Shown here in pieces: positions 22,749-28,515 of a stretch of 64,000 bases of DNA. This stretch comes from Prorocentrum cordatum (lineage: Eukaryota > Sar > Dinophyceae > Prorocentrales > Prorocentraceae). The DNA is taken from NCBI GenBank assembly GCA_963575745.1, contig CAUYUJ010007502.1:278501-342500 (forward strand), in the 5' to 3' direction. Each line of letters begins with the position of its first letter. Position 1 is the stretch's first letter. The notes below the pieces were generated by a model that saw only the letters and a list, made by a program, of their open reading frames with translations, was not told where the DNA came from and did no database searches. The position numbers and the translations under genes are program-made.

Positions 22749-23165
22749 GGAGGAGGAGGAGGAGGAGGAGGAGGAGGAGGAGGTGGAGGTGGAGGTGGAG
22801 GTGGAGGACAAGGAGGTGGAGGATGTGGAGGTGGAGGGGGAGGAGGTGGAGGAGTAATTTCGTGGAGGTGAGGAGGAGGAGGAGGAGGAGGTTGGAGGGA
22901 GGAGAGAACGAGGAAGAGGATGGAGAAGGGACGCAGCGGAGGAGGACGTCCCTGCGAGGTTGAAGACTTCGCCCTGGGGTGCATGAAGCTGCGCGGGCAG
23001 GCCAAGAGCTCGGAGGTGGCCACCCTTCTGCGCGAGAGCCGCAAGGCGAGCCGGAAGCTCATGACGGAGATCCGCCAGCTGAAGGACCAGCTCGAGCTGG
23101 GCCAGCCGGGCGAGGCCTCCCCTCGTCTCGTCAGGTCTTCCTCACCTGGTCCTCGGAGTGAGTAG
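8431..23165 (+). CDS. voltage-gated cation channel, S1-S6 with EF-hands (multi-exon gene)
   Basis: This gene model joins eight + strand exons into one ion-channel domain: an N-terminal segment, S1-S2 (8,903-9,127), S3 (from 9,353), S4-S5 (to 16,887), pore loop (18,192-18,317), S6 (18,797-18,979), two EF-hands (19,210-19,299; 21,839-21,907 plus the next exon) and a C-terminal coiled coil (22,959-23,165). S4 has five arginines at every third residue, and the pore reads AITNGADW. From the pore exon onward every junction is phase 0 and reads smoothly, which is strong evidence that the exons belong together. The family role would be depolarisation-activated cation flux at a membrane. The substrate (Ca2+ or Na+) cannot be read from the filter. 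It may be a single-domain tetrameric channel or the last repeat of a larger one. The S3-S4 junction is unresolved: phases do not match, so a small exon may be missing in the 7-kb intron. The true N-terminus is not established. Confidence 0.8.
8903..9127 (+). CDS. channel exon 2: S1 and S2
   Basis: 75 codons, phase 0 at both ends. S1 is the hydrophobic stretch FEMVSFSLILANTVIASIRI (about residues 8-27 of the exon). S2 is FFLGLLLAEVVLRI, with the acidic residue and arginine typical of the second helix of voltage sensors, followed by WKYFVG. The acceptor is TTGCAG. The donor that restores the frame is GGG^GACATG, a GA donor, because the next exon supplies GAT-ATG-TGG and duplicates the Asp-Met. 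GC3 is high, as expected for a dinoflagellate gene. Confidence 0.8.
9128..9352 (+). mobile_element. introner-like TIR element forming channel intron 2
   Basis: The intron is 225 bp. Inside its ends lie inverted repeats: GGGCAACGTTAAGGGGGGGA at 9,144-9,163 and, on the opposite strand from 9,329-9,347, GGGCAGCGTTAGGGGGGGA. They differ by one substitution and one base of length. A short degenerate direct repeat (GACATG/GATATG) flanks the element at the two splice sites. A relative of the body occurs outside any recognised gene at 1,115-1,240. The pattern is what is known for introner elements: a non-autonomous DNA transposon whose insertion creates an intron. Confidence 0.65.
9353..9418 (+). CDS. 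channel exon 3: S3 (3' end uncertain)
   Basis: After CCCTTCAG the exon reads DMWQWNVLDVLLAAWGVHAV, an S3 helix with the conserved N/D (NVLD). The donor is not clear; candidate GT donors in phase 0 are at 9,401 and 9,410. The coding ends by a stop downstream in the same frame region. The next recognised exon (S4) begins in another phase, so either a further small exon exists or one boundary is misplaced. Confidence 0.65.
9885..11890 (+). repeat. tandem satellite, unit about 60-75 bp, with tRNA B-box-like core
   Basis: About 28-30 degenerate units run head to tail. The consensus is GCCTATAGATTGCCCCTCTCC, TGTGGCTCGAATCC, a RTGTGT spacer, then TTTACGTATGT. The GGCTCGAATCC core, once exactly GGTTCGAATCC (near 11,598), resembles the internal B box of tRNA genes, but no A box or cloverleaf was found. 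The array lies in the long intron between the S3 and S4 exons. It is interrupted by a CCCCGGGCCC module (10,920-10,985) and by TA-rich runs (10,655-10,710; 11,885-11,930), and resumes at 14,684. Confidence 0.85.
11950..13030 (+). repeat. tandem array, about 310-320 bp unit, three copies
   Basis: Units are marked by CGTCCGAGAACG or CGTCCGAAGCTCCG at about 12,221, 12,542 and 12,848. Each is followed by GGCCCCCAAACTGCCCA-like and TGACCCCAMGRCGG-like blocks, AAGGCCCAAGAC, CAAGACGGTCCA and an AT-richer TTTCA.TR.TTTTG part. The internal CCCAAGACGG motif is the complement of the CTTGGG degenerate repeats elsewhere in the window. No gene supported. Confidence 0.65.
13030..14040. other. no supported gene; contains one dispersed repeat
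   Basis: The block 13,505-13,595, ending in TATATATACACACA, resembles the reverse complement of about 63,035-63,120 (shared GGTGCGAARTGCCARCGCAG-like core). The remainder is mixed sequence with open frames on both strands and no recognised domain. Confidence 0.4.
14050..14340 (+). repeat. degenerate 12-bp tandem repeat (GATTTGCATNTC)n
   Basis: Near-periodic GATTTGCAT.TC units with CGATGTGCAT variants run to 14,335, with an unrelated insert at 14,205-14,245. The period of 12 keeps frames open on both strands (LDLHIDVHVDL-type on +, MQIDMQIEMQIE-type on -). No other evidence for coding. Confidence 0.75.
14345..14560 (+). repeat. short tandem CAGCGGGACAC repeats between two direct repeats
   Basis: Runs of CAGCGGGACACC occur at 14,350-14,375 and 14,440-14,495. 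The block TTTGGTCCGGCCGCGGCC, followed by a CCACAGGAGGAT tail, occurs at about 14,401 and again at about 14,519. Direct repeats bracketing the tandem copies suggest a local duplication. Confidence 0.65.
14684..14875 (+). repeat. second block of the B-box-like satellite
   Basis: Two to three units of the 9.9-11.9 kb satellite (GCCTATCGATTG, GTGGCTCGA, TTTTACGCATGTGCC) are followed by a CCCCGGGCCCCGGGAGG..ACGTCGG module. The same kind of module interrupts the main array at 10,930-10,965. The two blocks were probably one array split by later insertions. Confidence 0.75.
14880..15460 (-). pseudogene. antisense coding remnant, frame-broken, unknown protein
   Basis: On the - strand GC3-rich, protein-like pieces follow one another in different frames. 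AFAARGRVSVDVGRTLSLE is read from about 15,460 down to 15,406. An alpha-helical piece (LEFVNAKRLDDRGLSRILEA onward) covers 15,379-15,275 and ends at a TAG. TQMILDSVRAGLVRERLRLA is near 15,250. A longer piece from about 15,190 to 14,880 contains FYHPAIDRRSARVIQKDHDD. Frame changes and the stop argue for a decayed gene or assembly indels rather than normal exons. It lies antisense inside the large S3-S4 intron of the channel gene. The protein was not recognised. Confidence 0.35.
15470..16005. other. no supported gene
   Basis: GC-rich sequence with local duplication: GCTCTCGCGACCGCGGCGCTGC occurs near 15,655 and again near 15,700 (the shared run begins GCTCTCGCGACCGCG). Open frames on both strands appear to follow from this repetition. 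Confidence 0.35.
16010..16178 (+). repeat. TIR family C element
   Basis: Left end TTTAAGTCGGGC, then CTCTATAGGAGGAATATTCA. Right end CACGCCCGACTTAAGACTAC, inverted relative to the left. The copy at 52,235-52,402 has the same order of blocks (AAGTCGGGCATG, GGGAGGAATAATCA, GCCCGACCTAAGACTAC). Non-coding, about 169 bp. Confidence 0.65.
16496..16660 (+). repeat. TIR family A element at the S4 exon's 3' splice site
   Basis: Starts GCGTAACAGAGGGTGATAA, has the GCAACGAGAGCTGCCGAAA core and GGGCCC boxes, and ends TTATCCTTCCCCTATGAATT. The candidate acceptor AG for the S4-S5 exon (16,668-16,669) lies less than 10 bases beyond. The element therefore provides most or all of the 3' end of this intron. 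Confidence 0.6.
16670..16887 (+). CDS. channel exon 4: S4 voltage sensor and S5
   Basis: S4 is TRIVRFFRLVRLLRV, with arginine codons at 16,711, 16,720, 16,729, 16,738 and 16,747, exactly every third residue. A short linker (TSNALCLRDLRLM) leads to S5, LLQSLVSIFWAFVLLFVVMY. The exon ends after FTDA at a GTGTCC donor (16,888). The acceptor is probably AAGTGCAG (16,668-16,669), which is not phase 0, while the 3' junction is. Five gating charges is a normal number for depolarisation-activated channels. Confidence 0.8.
17303..17505 (+). repeat. TIR family B element, copy 1
   Basis: Left end GGGCCGGGCGAAAGGGGGGG, right end CCCCCCTTGCGCCCGACCCG: TIRs of about 20 bp. The interior is highly conserved among three copies: TTACGAAATTTGCTGCATGC, AGCTGRTTTCGGCCTCACCG and a CCGGCGCCGGGAGGCGCC palindrome. 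Located in the intron between the S4-S5 and pore exons. Confidence 0.8.
17635..17832 (+). repeat. TIR family B element, copy 2
   Basis: Same ends (GGTCGGGCGAAAGGGGGGGA; TCCCCCCTTTCGCCCGACCC) and interior as the copy 330 bp upstream. The third copy lies at 30,556. The near identity of the three copies suggests recent activity. No protein is encoded, so mobilisation would need a transposase from elsewhere. Confidence 0.8.
18192..18317 (+). CDS. channel exon 5: pore loop and selectivity filter
   Basis: 42 codons, phase 0 at both ends, between acceptor CACTGCAG and donor ATG^GTGCGC. The segment LYGSLPRTMWTLLLAITNG, then ADWTTLAEPLADV, has the pore helix 1 / filter / pore helix 2 pattern of the voltage-gated Ca/Na channel superfamily (TMWTLLLAIT; filter NGADW with the conserved W). 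One acidic residue (Asp, codon 18,276) lies in the filter. By analogy a homotetramer would present a ring of four. Ion preference is inference only. Confidence 0.8.
18365..18770 (+). repeat. intronic pyrimidine tract (CT)n, (CTGT)n, (CTGC)n
   Basis: TCTCTC-type microsatellite fills the intron between the pore and S6 exons up to about 25 bases before the acceptor CCTTAG. CTGT and CCTG tetramers lie at 18,665-18,720. It may act as an over-long polypyrimidine tract. The Ser/Leu-rich open frames across it are artefacts. Confidence 0.85.
18797..18979 (+). CDS. channel exon 6: S6 and proximal C-terminus
   Basis: 61 codons, phase 0. S6 is VYVAIFAVYVVLVLVGALNV, with the conserved Asn of the LNVLTSVFVERA end typical of Ca/Na channel S6. 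A helical stretch follows (ATQAELASQEAFIVEMRRIF) ending in EE. The acceptor is CCTTAG and the donor GAG^GTGTCG. Joined to the next exon it reads MRRIFEEVDGDKDG, so the EF-hand follows immediately, as in known EF-hand-bearing channels. Confidence 0.85.
18980..19209 (+). repeat. channel intron 6 with internal inverted repeats
   Basis: A 230-bp GT-AG intron. Near the donor lies GGCGGGGCGCTCAGGGGGGT. Near the acceptor the reverse complement reads GGCGGCGCACACGAGGGGGA followed by GGGGGGTGG, so the two ends are imperfect inverted repeats. A second nested pair (CTTCTAAGGAGGC and GCCTTCTTAGAAG variants) fills the middle. This suggests an older introner-like origin. Confidence 0.45.
19210..19299 (+). 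CDS. channel exon 7: first EF-hand
   Basis: 30 codons. The loop is DGDKDGMITWEK: Asp at positions 1, 3 and 5, Gly at 6 and Ile at 8 are canonical, but position 12, normally Glu, is Lys, with Glu at 11. The exiting helix continues FRDYLKNEQAQAFFTTQ. The exon ends ...ACGACGCAG with intron start GCGCTT, a GC donor. A GT donor six bases later would not join to the next exon's acceptor. Confidence 0.8.
19300..21838 (+). other. channel intron 7, GC-AG type, flanked by a 9-bp direct repeat
   Basis: The intron holds a CTTGGG-type degenerate repeat (19,430-19,660), the 89-bp satellite (19,856-20,800), a GGAGG tract (20,800-20,865), a poly-T/poly-A pair (21,264-21,312) and another CTTGGGGC-type stretch (21,400-21,600). 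GCAGGCGCT occurs at both splice junctions (19,296-19,304 and 21,835-21,843), which also makes the exact cut ambiguous by a few bases. Confidence 0.6.
19856..20800 (+). repeat. tandem satellite, 89-bp unit, about 10 copies
   Basis: The unit is ATGGGGCCACGAACCGTGTG, AGGGGTGTGCCGAAATGGGG, CGGCGGTGCCATGCGGACGC, then TCCCGCTGGGGCCTTCGGTG and GAGCTCCCT. Starts recur every 89 bases (for example 20,428, 20,517, 20,606). 89 is not a multiple of three, so every unit shifts frame and coding is unlikely. A diverged array of the same family lies at 25,660-26,330. Confidence 0.9.
21839..21907 (+). CDS. channel exon 8: start of second EF-hand
   Basis: 23 codons, phase 0, between acceptor GGTGCAG and donor AAG^GTCAGG. 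It reads ALDTSDAAGLFSLLDKDGRG then KIK. The loop is completed by the next exon as DKDGRGKIKVED: Asp 1 and 3, Gly 6 and Ile 8 are present, but position 5 is Arg and position 12 is Asp. The intron interrupts the Ca-binding loop after position 9. Confidence 0.8.
21908..22958 (+). other. channel intron 8 with TIR element and GGA microsatellite
   Basis: A GT-AG intron of about 1.05 kb. It contains a short (AC)n at 21,929-21,946, an AT-richer TIR element at 22,192-22,414, and an almost continuous GGA/GAT/GGT purine tract at 22,490-22,920. Open frames of Pro/Ser on the complementary strand are produced by the tract. Confidence 0.7.
22192..22414 (+). repeat. TIR family E element, copy 1
   Basis: The left end ATGGCAGGGCCGTTTTTTC is inverted at the right end as AAAAAACGGCCCTGTTGTTT, followed by CCAGGGCCCAC. 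The interior is less GC-rich, with GGCAACAAACGGCAACA-like repeats. The copy at 52,648-52,988 has the same GTGGGCCCTG..CAGGGCCGT outer structure. Non-coding. Confidence 0.6.
22959..23165 (+). CDS. channel exon 9: end of EF-hand 2 and C-terminal coiled coil
   Basis: The acceptor is CCTGCGAG. The exon reads VEDFALGCMKLRGQAKSSEV, completing the second EF-hand, then a charged helix SRKASRKLMTEIRQLKDQLE with heptad-like Leu/Ile spacing. It ends at the TAG at 23,163-23,165 after a Ser/Pro/Arg tail. A possible donor CGTCAG^GTCTTC at 23,134 could instead lead to an unseen further exon. GC3 is very high in the coiled-coil part. Confidence 0.75.
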   Translation, partial: VEDFALGCMKLRGQAKSSEVATLLRESRKASRKLMTEIRQLKDQLELGQPGEASPRLVRSSSPGPRSE

Positions 23166-23172
23166 GAAGAGG

Positions 23173-23330
23173 GACTGATCCCGCTACCCTTGCCCAGTTT
23201 TTTGCCTTTTTGTTGGCCTATTGGGAGGCCCTTCTTGCCATGGCTGGAGTCGCGTCGAAATTGTGGTCAGAACGAACCCCTGGAGAGGTCTGTACAGTAT
23301 GGTTTGGTTGCCCCACGTCAGACCATCCCT
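23173..23330 (+). repeat. dispersed family D element, copy 1
   Basis: One of four copies sharing a CCGCTACCCTT-like left part, GCTGGAGTCGCGTCGAAAT, a GTGGTCAGAACG box, CCCTGGAGAGGTCTG, and GGTTGGTTGCCCCA. Other copies are at 33,143, 50,714 and 55,022. It begins a few bases after the channel stop codon. Short inverted ends of the TACCGATACC type are visible in the better copies. Confidence 0.55.
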
Positions 23331-23444
23331 TCGGGCTGTGCGACTCCTGGGCGGCCACCCCTCTTCCTGCACTCCTCCGCCTCCTCCACGGGGGTTTGCT
23401 CTGGAACAATTTGAAAAGCCCCCCTACCCGCTCAGCTCTCAATG

Positions 23445-23588
23445 GTGTGCGTGGGTGTATGTGTGTGCGTGTGCGTGTGCGTGTGCGTGTGCGCGTGCGT
23501 AAGCGTGTGCGAATGTGCGCTTGTGCGTGTGCGCGTGTGCGCGTGTGCGCGTGTGCGCGTGTGTGCGTGTGTGCGTGTGCGCGAGTGC

Positions 23589-23625
<37 letters not shown>

Positions 23626-23748
23626 GGTGTGGGTGTGGGTGTGGGTGTGGGTGTGGGTGTGGGTGTGGGTGTGGGTGTGTTTGCGTGCGTCCTTCTGCGT
23701 GTGCGTGTGCGTGTGCGTGTGTGCGTGTGTGTGTGCGTGTGTGCGCAA
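23445..23748 (+). repeat. (TG)n / (GTGTGC)n / (GGGTGT)n microsatellite
   Basis: Alternating GTGTGCGTGTGC runs surround about ten perfect GGGTGT units at 23,622-23,682. The GGGTGT block has regularly spaced G-triplets and could form G-quadruplexes; the GTGTGC parts could adopt Z-DNA. His/Thr open frames on the complementary strand are artefacts. Confidence 0.9.
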
Positions 23749-23759
23749 GGGTCCGCCCC

Positions 23760-25655
23760 CTGCTGGACCCGCACCTCACGGCCTCCGGGAGGCCATGAGG
23801 TCGCGGCAGGCCTGTGATATCAGCCCCGACGGTTATCACAGGCGCTCTGGTGAGCGATATCTCAGGGGTCCTACGCTTGAGCCGATCTGAGGCTTTTGAA
23901 CCTCAAGAGCCGAGTCCAGAGTCCTCCAGTTCTCCCCCTCCTCCACATCCCTTGAACCTTCTCTCGCGTGCGAGGTCCCGATTGGGCGGCGCAGCCTCCC
24001 GTCTCGCCCGTCCGCCACGCGCGCGAGGGATAGATAAGATAAGACCAGTCGCGGGAAACAGTTTTTTAAAGATGAGAACAGTCGCGAAGCGAGTTCAAAC
24101 AAATCGAGGACATGGCCGCCTTCTCAGCTTTGCTGAGACGTATCAGCATGAGGCCTCTGAGATTTCGATCCAAATAGTCCCGACGCGTCCTGTTTGAAGG
24201 CCAGGTGGCACATGCCTGGGCCGGACTCCGAAGTTGCTGCCGGCCATAGCACCCACAGGACCTGCTAACCATAGGCCGAGGGGCTCGTTATACAACCAAC
24301 TGTGAGACGGATGAACCCACCTCCCAGCTAGATGTAAACGCCGCCCTTGAGGAACCCTGAAGATATGATCGGAATTTCGTTCTATTCGGAAACAATGTGA
24401 ATTCAGAAACTCCGCGCGCGGGAAGGAGGAGGGGCACCCTTCCAGGACGTTCTGGGTGGGGGTCCCTGGAGGCCCAGTCGCCTTGTTCGATGAAAGCGGG
24501 GTGGTTCCAGGCTGCTTTTTGGCCGCCCAAGTGGGGCGCGAGTACTCAGACAAACGTTTGTGTCACAACTTTATGCCTCTGGGACCCCTGCCGGGTACTG
24601 CGACCGTCATAAGACGGTCCCGGATGAAGCACTGGTCTCAGAGGAAAAGGTCCAGGCCTCCGGGCTGGTCCACGTTGTGAGCCAAAAACCTCCGAATCGG
24701 AGGTGTGGGCCGAGTGGATGTGGTCGGCGGATCGCGCCGCATCGCCAACGATGCGGCGCCATGCAGAGCCCGATGCTCCGCCAGCGCCGATGATTCGCTG
24801 ATGCAGCGGGGGCCCTCCGTCCCCCGTCTGCTCTGGGCCCCACCTGGGCAGTCGACGACACACGGGCGATGCCAAGGGGGGTCGCTACCTCCTCCTGGAA
24901 GTTGAGGATCACCGAGGAGGAGGGAGCGGGACGAAGCGGTGAAGCTCCGTAGGAGGAAGGATGCGGGCGACGGGCGGCTTGCTCTCCTTCTCTCCGTGTG
25001 TATGCGGTGCTGCCTGGCACTGGGCTCGGGTGGCCTCGCCACCCCGAGCTCGTCACCACGCCCTTGTCCTGTCAGCCTGCGCTCGGCCCCGCCGGGTGCG
25101 GGCCAACGGACGCCGCGAGCGTGTCGCCCCGATGGCTTGGCATCGATGACCGAGGAGGCCTCGGGACGCTTCTGGGCGTCTCTGGGGGGTCCAGGTGGGC
25201 CCTGTTCCTGGGGAAGGTGGCGACCCCCTTGGTGGTGCACTCCGTTGGAGTTGCCTAGACGACCACGAACGTCGTCGTCGACGACCGCTCGTCGACGAGC
25301 GTTAGAATGAAAGAAATAAGGGGAAGTGCTGGTATGTTGATACTTTCAGAGTAGCCGTAAAATAGGTTACGCAAATAGGTTAACCACAACGTATACGTAG
25401 ACTCGACATATGTAAGTGATATGGCATTATGATATATTGCGTAAGTTCTCCAAGCGCAAGCGGTGTTTGCAGCGCGCAGCGATTGCCTTGCCGGGGGAGC
25501 CGATTGTCATGGCAGCCCAAGGCGCTCATGCGTCCTGCAGCGGCGCGCGTGACCAGCTTCCGTGAATTGGCGCGGCGCGGGGCCTGGCGTCATTTGTGCG
25601 CGTCCAGCAAATTATTGGCTAGGGGCCCGCCCATCTGCAGTTCTGATCGTAGTTT
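23760..25655. other. no supported gene
   Basis: Mixed sequence. A relatively AT-rich part lies at 25,315-25,445. A hairpin AACCTCCGAATCGGAGGTGT is near 24,688. Open frames on both strands at 24,600-25,260 were inspected without finding a domain or a splice-consistent model. Confidence 0.35.
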
Positions 25656-25659
25656 CTGG

Positions 25660-26330
25660 TGGAATTTCTTCGGGGCCAGGGGGTGCGCGACAGGAGCGCG
25701 CCGAAACGAGCCAGGGCCGCCGCGCGAGCGGTGCCGGCGGGGTCGGGGCTTTCAGCGGGGCATCCTGCGGGGCCACGACACGCGTGACAGTCGCGCAAAT
25801 ATGCCGCGCCCAGCCGCTGCCGCCAGGGCCTTCGGCGGGCCCCCCCGTCGAGCCGCGAACTGCGCGAGGGTTCTGCAGGTGCCGCGTGCGGCCGCCGCTT
25901 CTGGGGCCTTCGGCTGAGGCCCCATGGGGCCACGACGCGCGCGAGTGGTGCGCAATTACGCGCGCGGCCGCTGACGCTAGGACATGCGGCGGGTTCCCTT
26001 ATTCGTGCCATCGAACTCGCGACGTGTGCGCATGTGCCGCGCGCGGCTGATGCCGCCGAGGCCTTTGATGGAGACCGGGGAGTGCAAGTACCGCGCGCGG
26101 CCGCTGCCACCGTGGCCTCGACGCAGTCGCCCGTGGGGCCGCGAAGCGTGCGAGGGGTGTGCAAGTAGGGCGCGCGGCCTCTGCCACTGCGGCTTCCGGT
26201 TGGGCTAATGCTTGAGGGGCCTGCGAGCGCCGCGCGCGGCCGCCGCCGCTGGGGGCTTCGGTGGGCCCCCCATCGGGGGCGACGGCTGGGGCCCCCTTCG
26301 GGGCCGCGTTTTTTTTTTGCGCGGGGGCAT
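25660..26330 (+). repeat. diverged tandem array of the 89-bp satellite family
   Basis: About seven units share GGGGCCACGAC.CG..CGAG, GTG.GCA, CGCGCGGCCGCTGCC and a GGGGCCTTCGGYG box with the intronic array at 19,856-20,800, but with many substitutions. The two arrays must share an origin. Open frames here on both strands follow from the repetition. Confidence 0.6.
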
Positions 26331-26344
26331 TGCCCTTGAGGCGC

Positions 26345-27225
26345 CGCCCCAACGACGAGCGGTCGACGAAGACGAGTTGCCGACGACGAGCGGTCAGCGG
26401 CGAGACCCTCATGCCCAACGTATCCAAAAGGCAACGGCATGAACAAACACACGACCTGAATCTCAGACCCCATCTTTTTGTGCCACTTTTCGAGCCGGAT
26501 CGATATGTGAGGTTCTTGGGCCCCAATAGGAATGCAAACGCCCCTGCGAAGCGCTGCAATGCAGGATATGCGGGGCGGTCGACGCTAGGTCGGTGACAAG
26601 CGGTCCACGATCGGTTGAGCCGCGAGGCGAGGCACAATGGCCTACGGCGCGGCGCGGCGCGACGACGACGACTAACGGGCGACAGCGACGAAACGGCGGT
26701 CGACGATGAGCGGTCGACGACGACGGTTGGTCAACGATGACGAACGGTCGACGACGAGCGGTCGTCGACGACGAAAAAGGCGGGCGACCACGAGCTTTCG
26801 GCGACGACGAGTGGTCCTCGACGACAGGCGGCTGACGACGACGACGACGAAAAGGCGATCGGCGACGACGAGCGGCCGACGACGACGGGCGATCGACGAC
26901 GAGCGGCCCTTGACGACGAAGAGGCGGTCGACGACGAGCGGTCGACGACGACGAACGGCCGACGACGAGTGGTCGTTGATCACGAAATGGCTGACGACGT
27001 GCGGTCGACGACAATGAGTGGTCGACGACGAGCGGTCGACGACGTTGACGCACGGTCGACGACGACGAACGGTGATCGACGACGAGCCGTCGACGACGAC
27101 GAAAACGCAGACGACGACGAGTGGTCGACGCCGACGAGCCGTCGACGACGACGACCGGTCGTCGACGACGAACACACGGCGGACGACGAGTGGTCGACGA
27201 CGAGGGGTCGACGAGCGTTCGAGCC
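26345..27225 (+). repeat. degenerate tandem repeat based on GTCGACGACGAGCGGTCGACG
   Basis: GACGACGA and GCGGTCGACGA words repeat with spacing of about 12-15 bases for almost 900 bases, densest at 26,680-27,225. Arg/Ser/Thr-rich frames are open on both strands for this reason. The many GTCGAC palindromes make it a predicted hotspot for secondary structure. Confidence 0.8.
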
Positions 27226-27429
27226 GCAAGGTGGAGCACGCCGGCCTGCGGCGCGGCGCAGCGCGCCGGGCGGCGAGCTGCACGCCCTCTCGCACGGGGC
27301 GTTCGGGGAGCGGCCGGCCGCCCGCCGGTCGTTGCGGGTCGGGGACGTTCGACGTATGGCAGGGTCGTCTAGTGTTTCAGGGGTGCCGACCCTAGATAGC
27401 TGTCCAGATAGGATCGCGCCGTGCAACAA

Positions 27430-27890
27430 TCAGGGCGGGAGGTTTTGGTAAGTTTCGGCCTCGGGGGGCCCTCTCTGGGTTTCGGGACCGTTAAACAACG
27501 ACTCAGGATGAACAACCAATGCTGGGAGAAGGGTCGGAACTTCTGGGGTCCCCGTCTGGAAAAAATCAGGACGTTTGTGGACTGCTCCAGAGCGAAACAA
27601 AGACGTGCATGCACATGGAGCCGCTTTGGTTCCGAGTGTATGAATTGCGCGAACGTTCGTATCAGGCGGCCAGTCTCGCGGATGGGGGGGGCCGTGTTCA
27701 TGCGCGTGGTTGGACGCGTACGTTTTGGGGGTGCTCCCTAGTACTGCAGGTTCTTCCACTTTCTCATAACTTTCGACCTCTCGGGGCCCTGACTGGGGAC
27801 TGGGCCTCGGGCCCGTCAAACCACGACTCGGGATAAAAAATGGGTCCTGGGGAAGTGGTCGAGATATCGGGGGCTCGCGCTTGAACAAAT
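27430..27890 (+). repeat. two diverged copies of a dispersed repeat
   Basis: The blocks 27,445-27,570 and 27,765-27,890 share TTTCG.CCTC..GGGGCCCT, CGGGMCCGT, AAACMACGACTCRGGAT, GGGTC and AAATC in order. Between them is unique sequence. No coding supported. Confidence 0.5.
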
Positions 27891-28251
27891 CGAGACGCCG
27901 GTCTCTGGGTACGGCAAGTTCCCGTCGTGTCGACCAGCGGCGACCCCGCCGCCAGCGTTCAACGTGCCGCCGACGTTCAACGTGAACGCCGCCGGCGACC
28001 TAGAATCTGTCGATGTTGAAACGATCGAACGTTTTCGGAAATGGCCGATTGTTAAAGCTTGAACGGTCCACCCGGTGTCGGCATGAAACGAACTTGCCGT
28101 CCGATTTTGCATTTTTACCTAACAGCGAAGACTGATAGGTTTCTAGTAGGGTCAAAAGAGAGCATCATGACTCCCCAGGGGGGTCTGGGCAGATGGGGGA
28201 CGGGTGCCGCGGAAAACCGGGGATTCTTTTTTAACCAACAGTAACGCACTT

Positions 28252-28515
28252 CGTGGTCTTCGAGTTCCCAGAACTCCATTCCTGGGCATGATTTTGAATG
28301 CCCGGAGCCAACTGTAGGCCACCTCGTGGTCTTCGAGTTCCCAAAGCTCCGTTCCTGGGCATGATTTTGAATACCCGGAGCCAACTGTAGGCCACTTCGT
28401 GGTCTTCGAGTTCCCAGAACTCCATTCCTGGGCATGATTTTGAATACCCGGAGCCAACTGTAGGCCACTTCGTGGTCTTCGAGTTCCCAGAACTCCATTC
28501 CCGGGCCACATTTTT
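28252..28515 (+). repeat. tandem repeat, exact 73-bp period, 3.6 copies
   Basis: Units start at 28,252, 28,325, 28,398 and 28,471 with CGTGGTCTTCGAGTTCCCAG. They continue through TTCCTGGGCATGATTTTGAA and GGAGCCAACTGTAGGCCAC, with very few differences between copies. The last unit breaks off at 28,515, where the hexanucleotide satellite begins. The high identity indicates recent expansion. Confidence 0.9.

Noticed and set aside
23622-23682. Telomere-like repeat
   Set aside because: The unit is GGGTGT, not the TTTAGGG expected for dinoflagellate telomeres, and it is embedded in (TG)n.
23442-23839. His/Thr-repeat frames on the - strand and Cys/Val frames on the + strand
   Set aside because: Translation of (TG)n and (GGGTGT)n microsatellite.
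28252-28515. CRISPR-like array
   Set aside because: The 73-bp units are directly contiguous without variable spacers, and the genome is eukaryotic.
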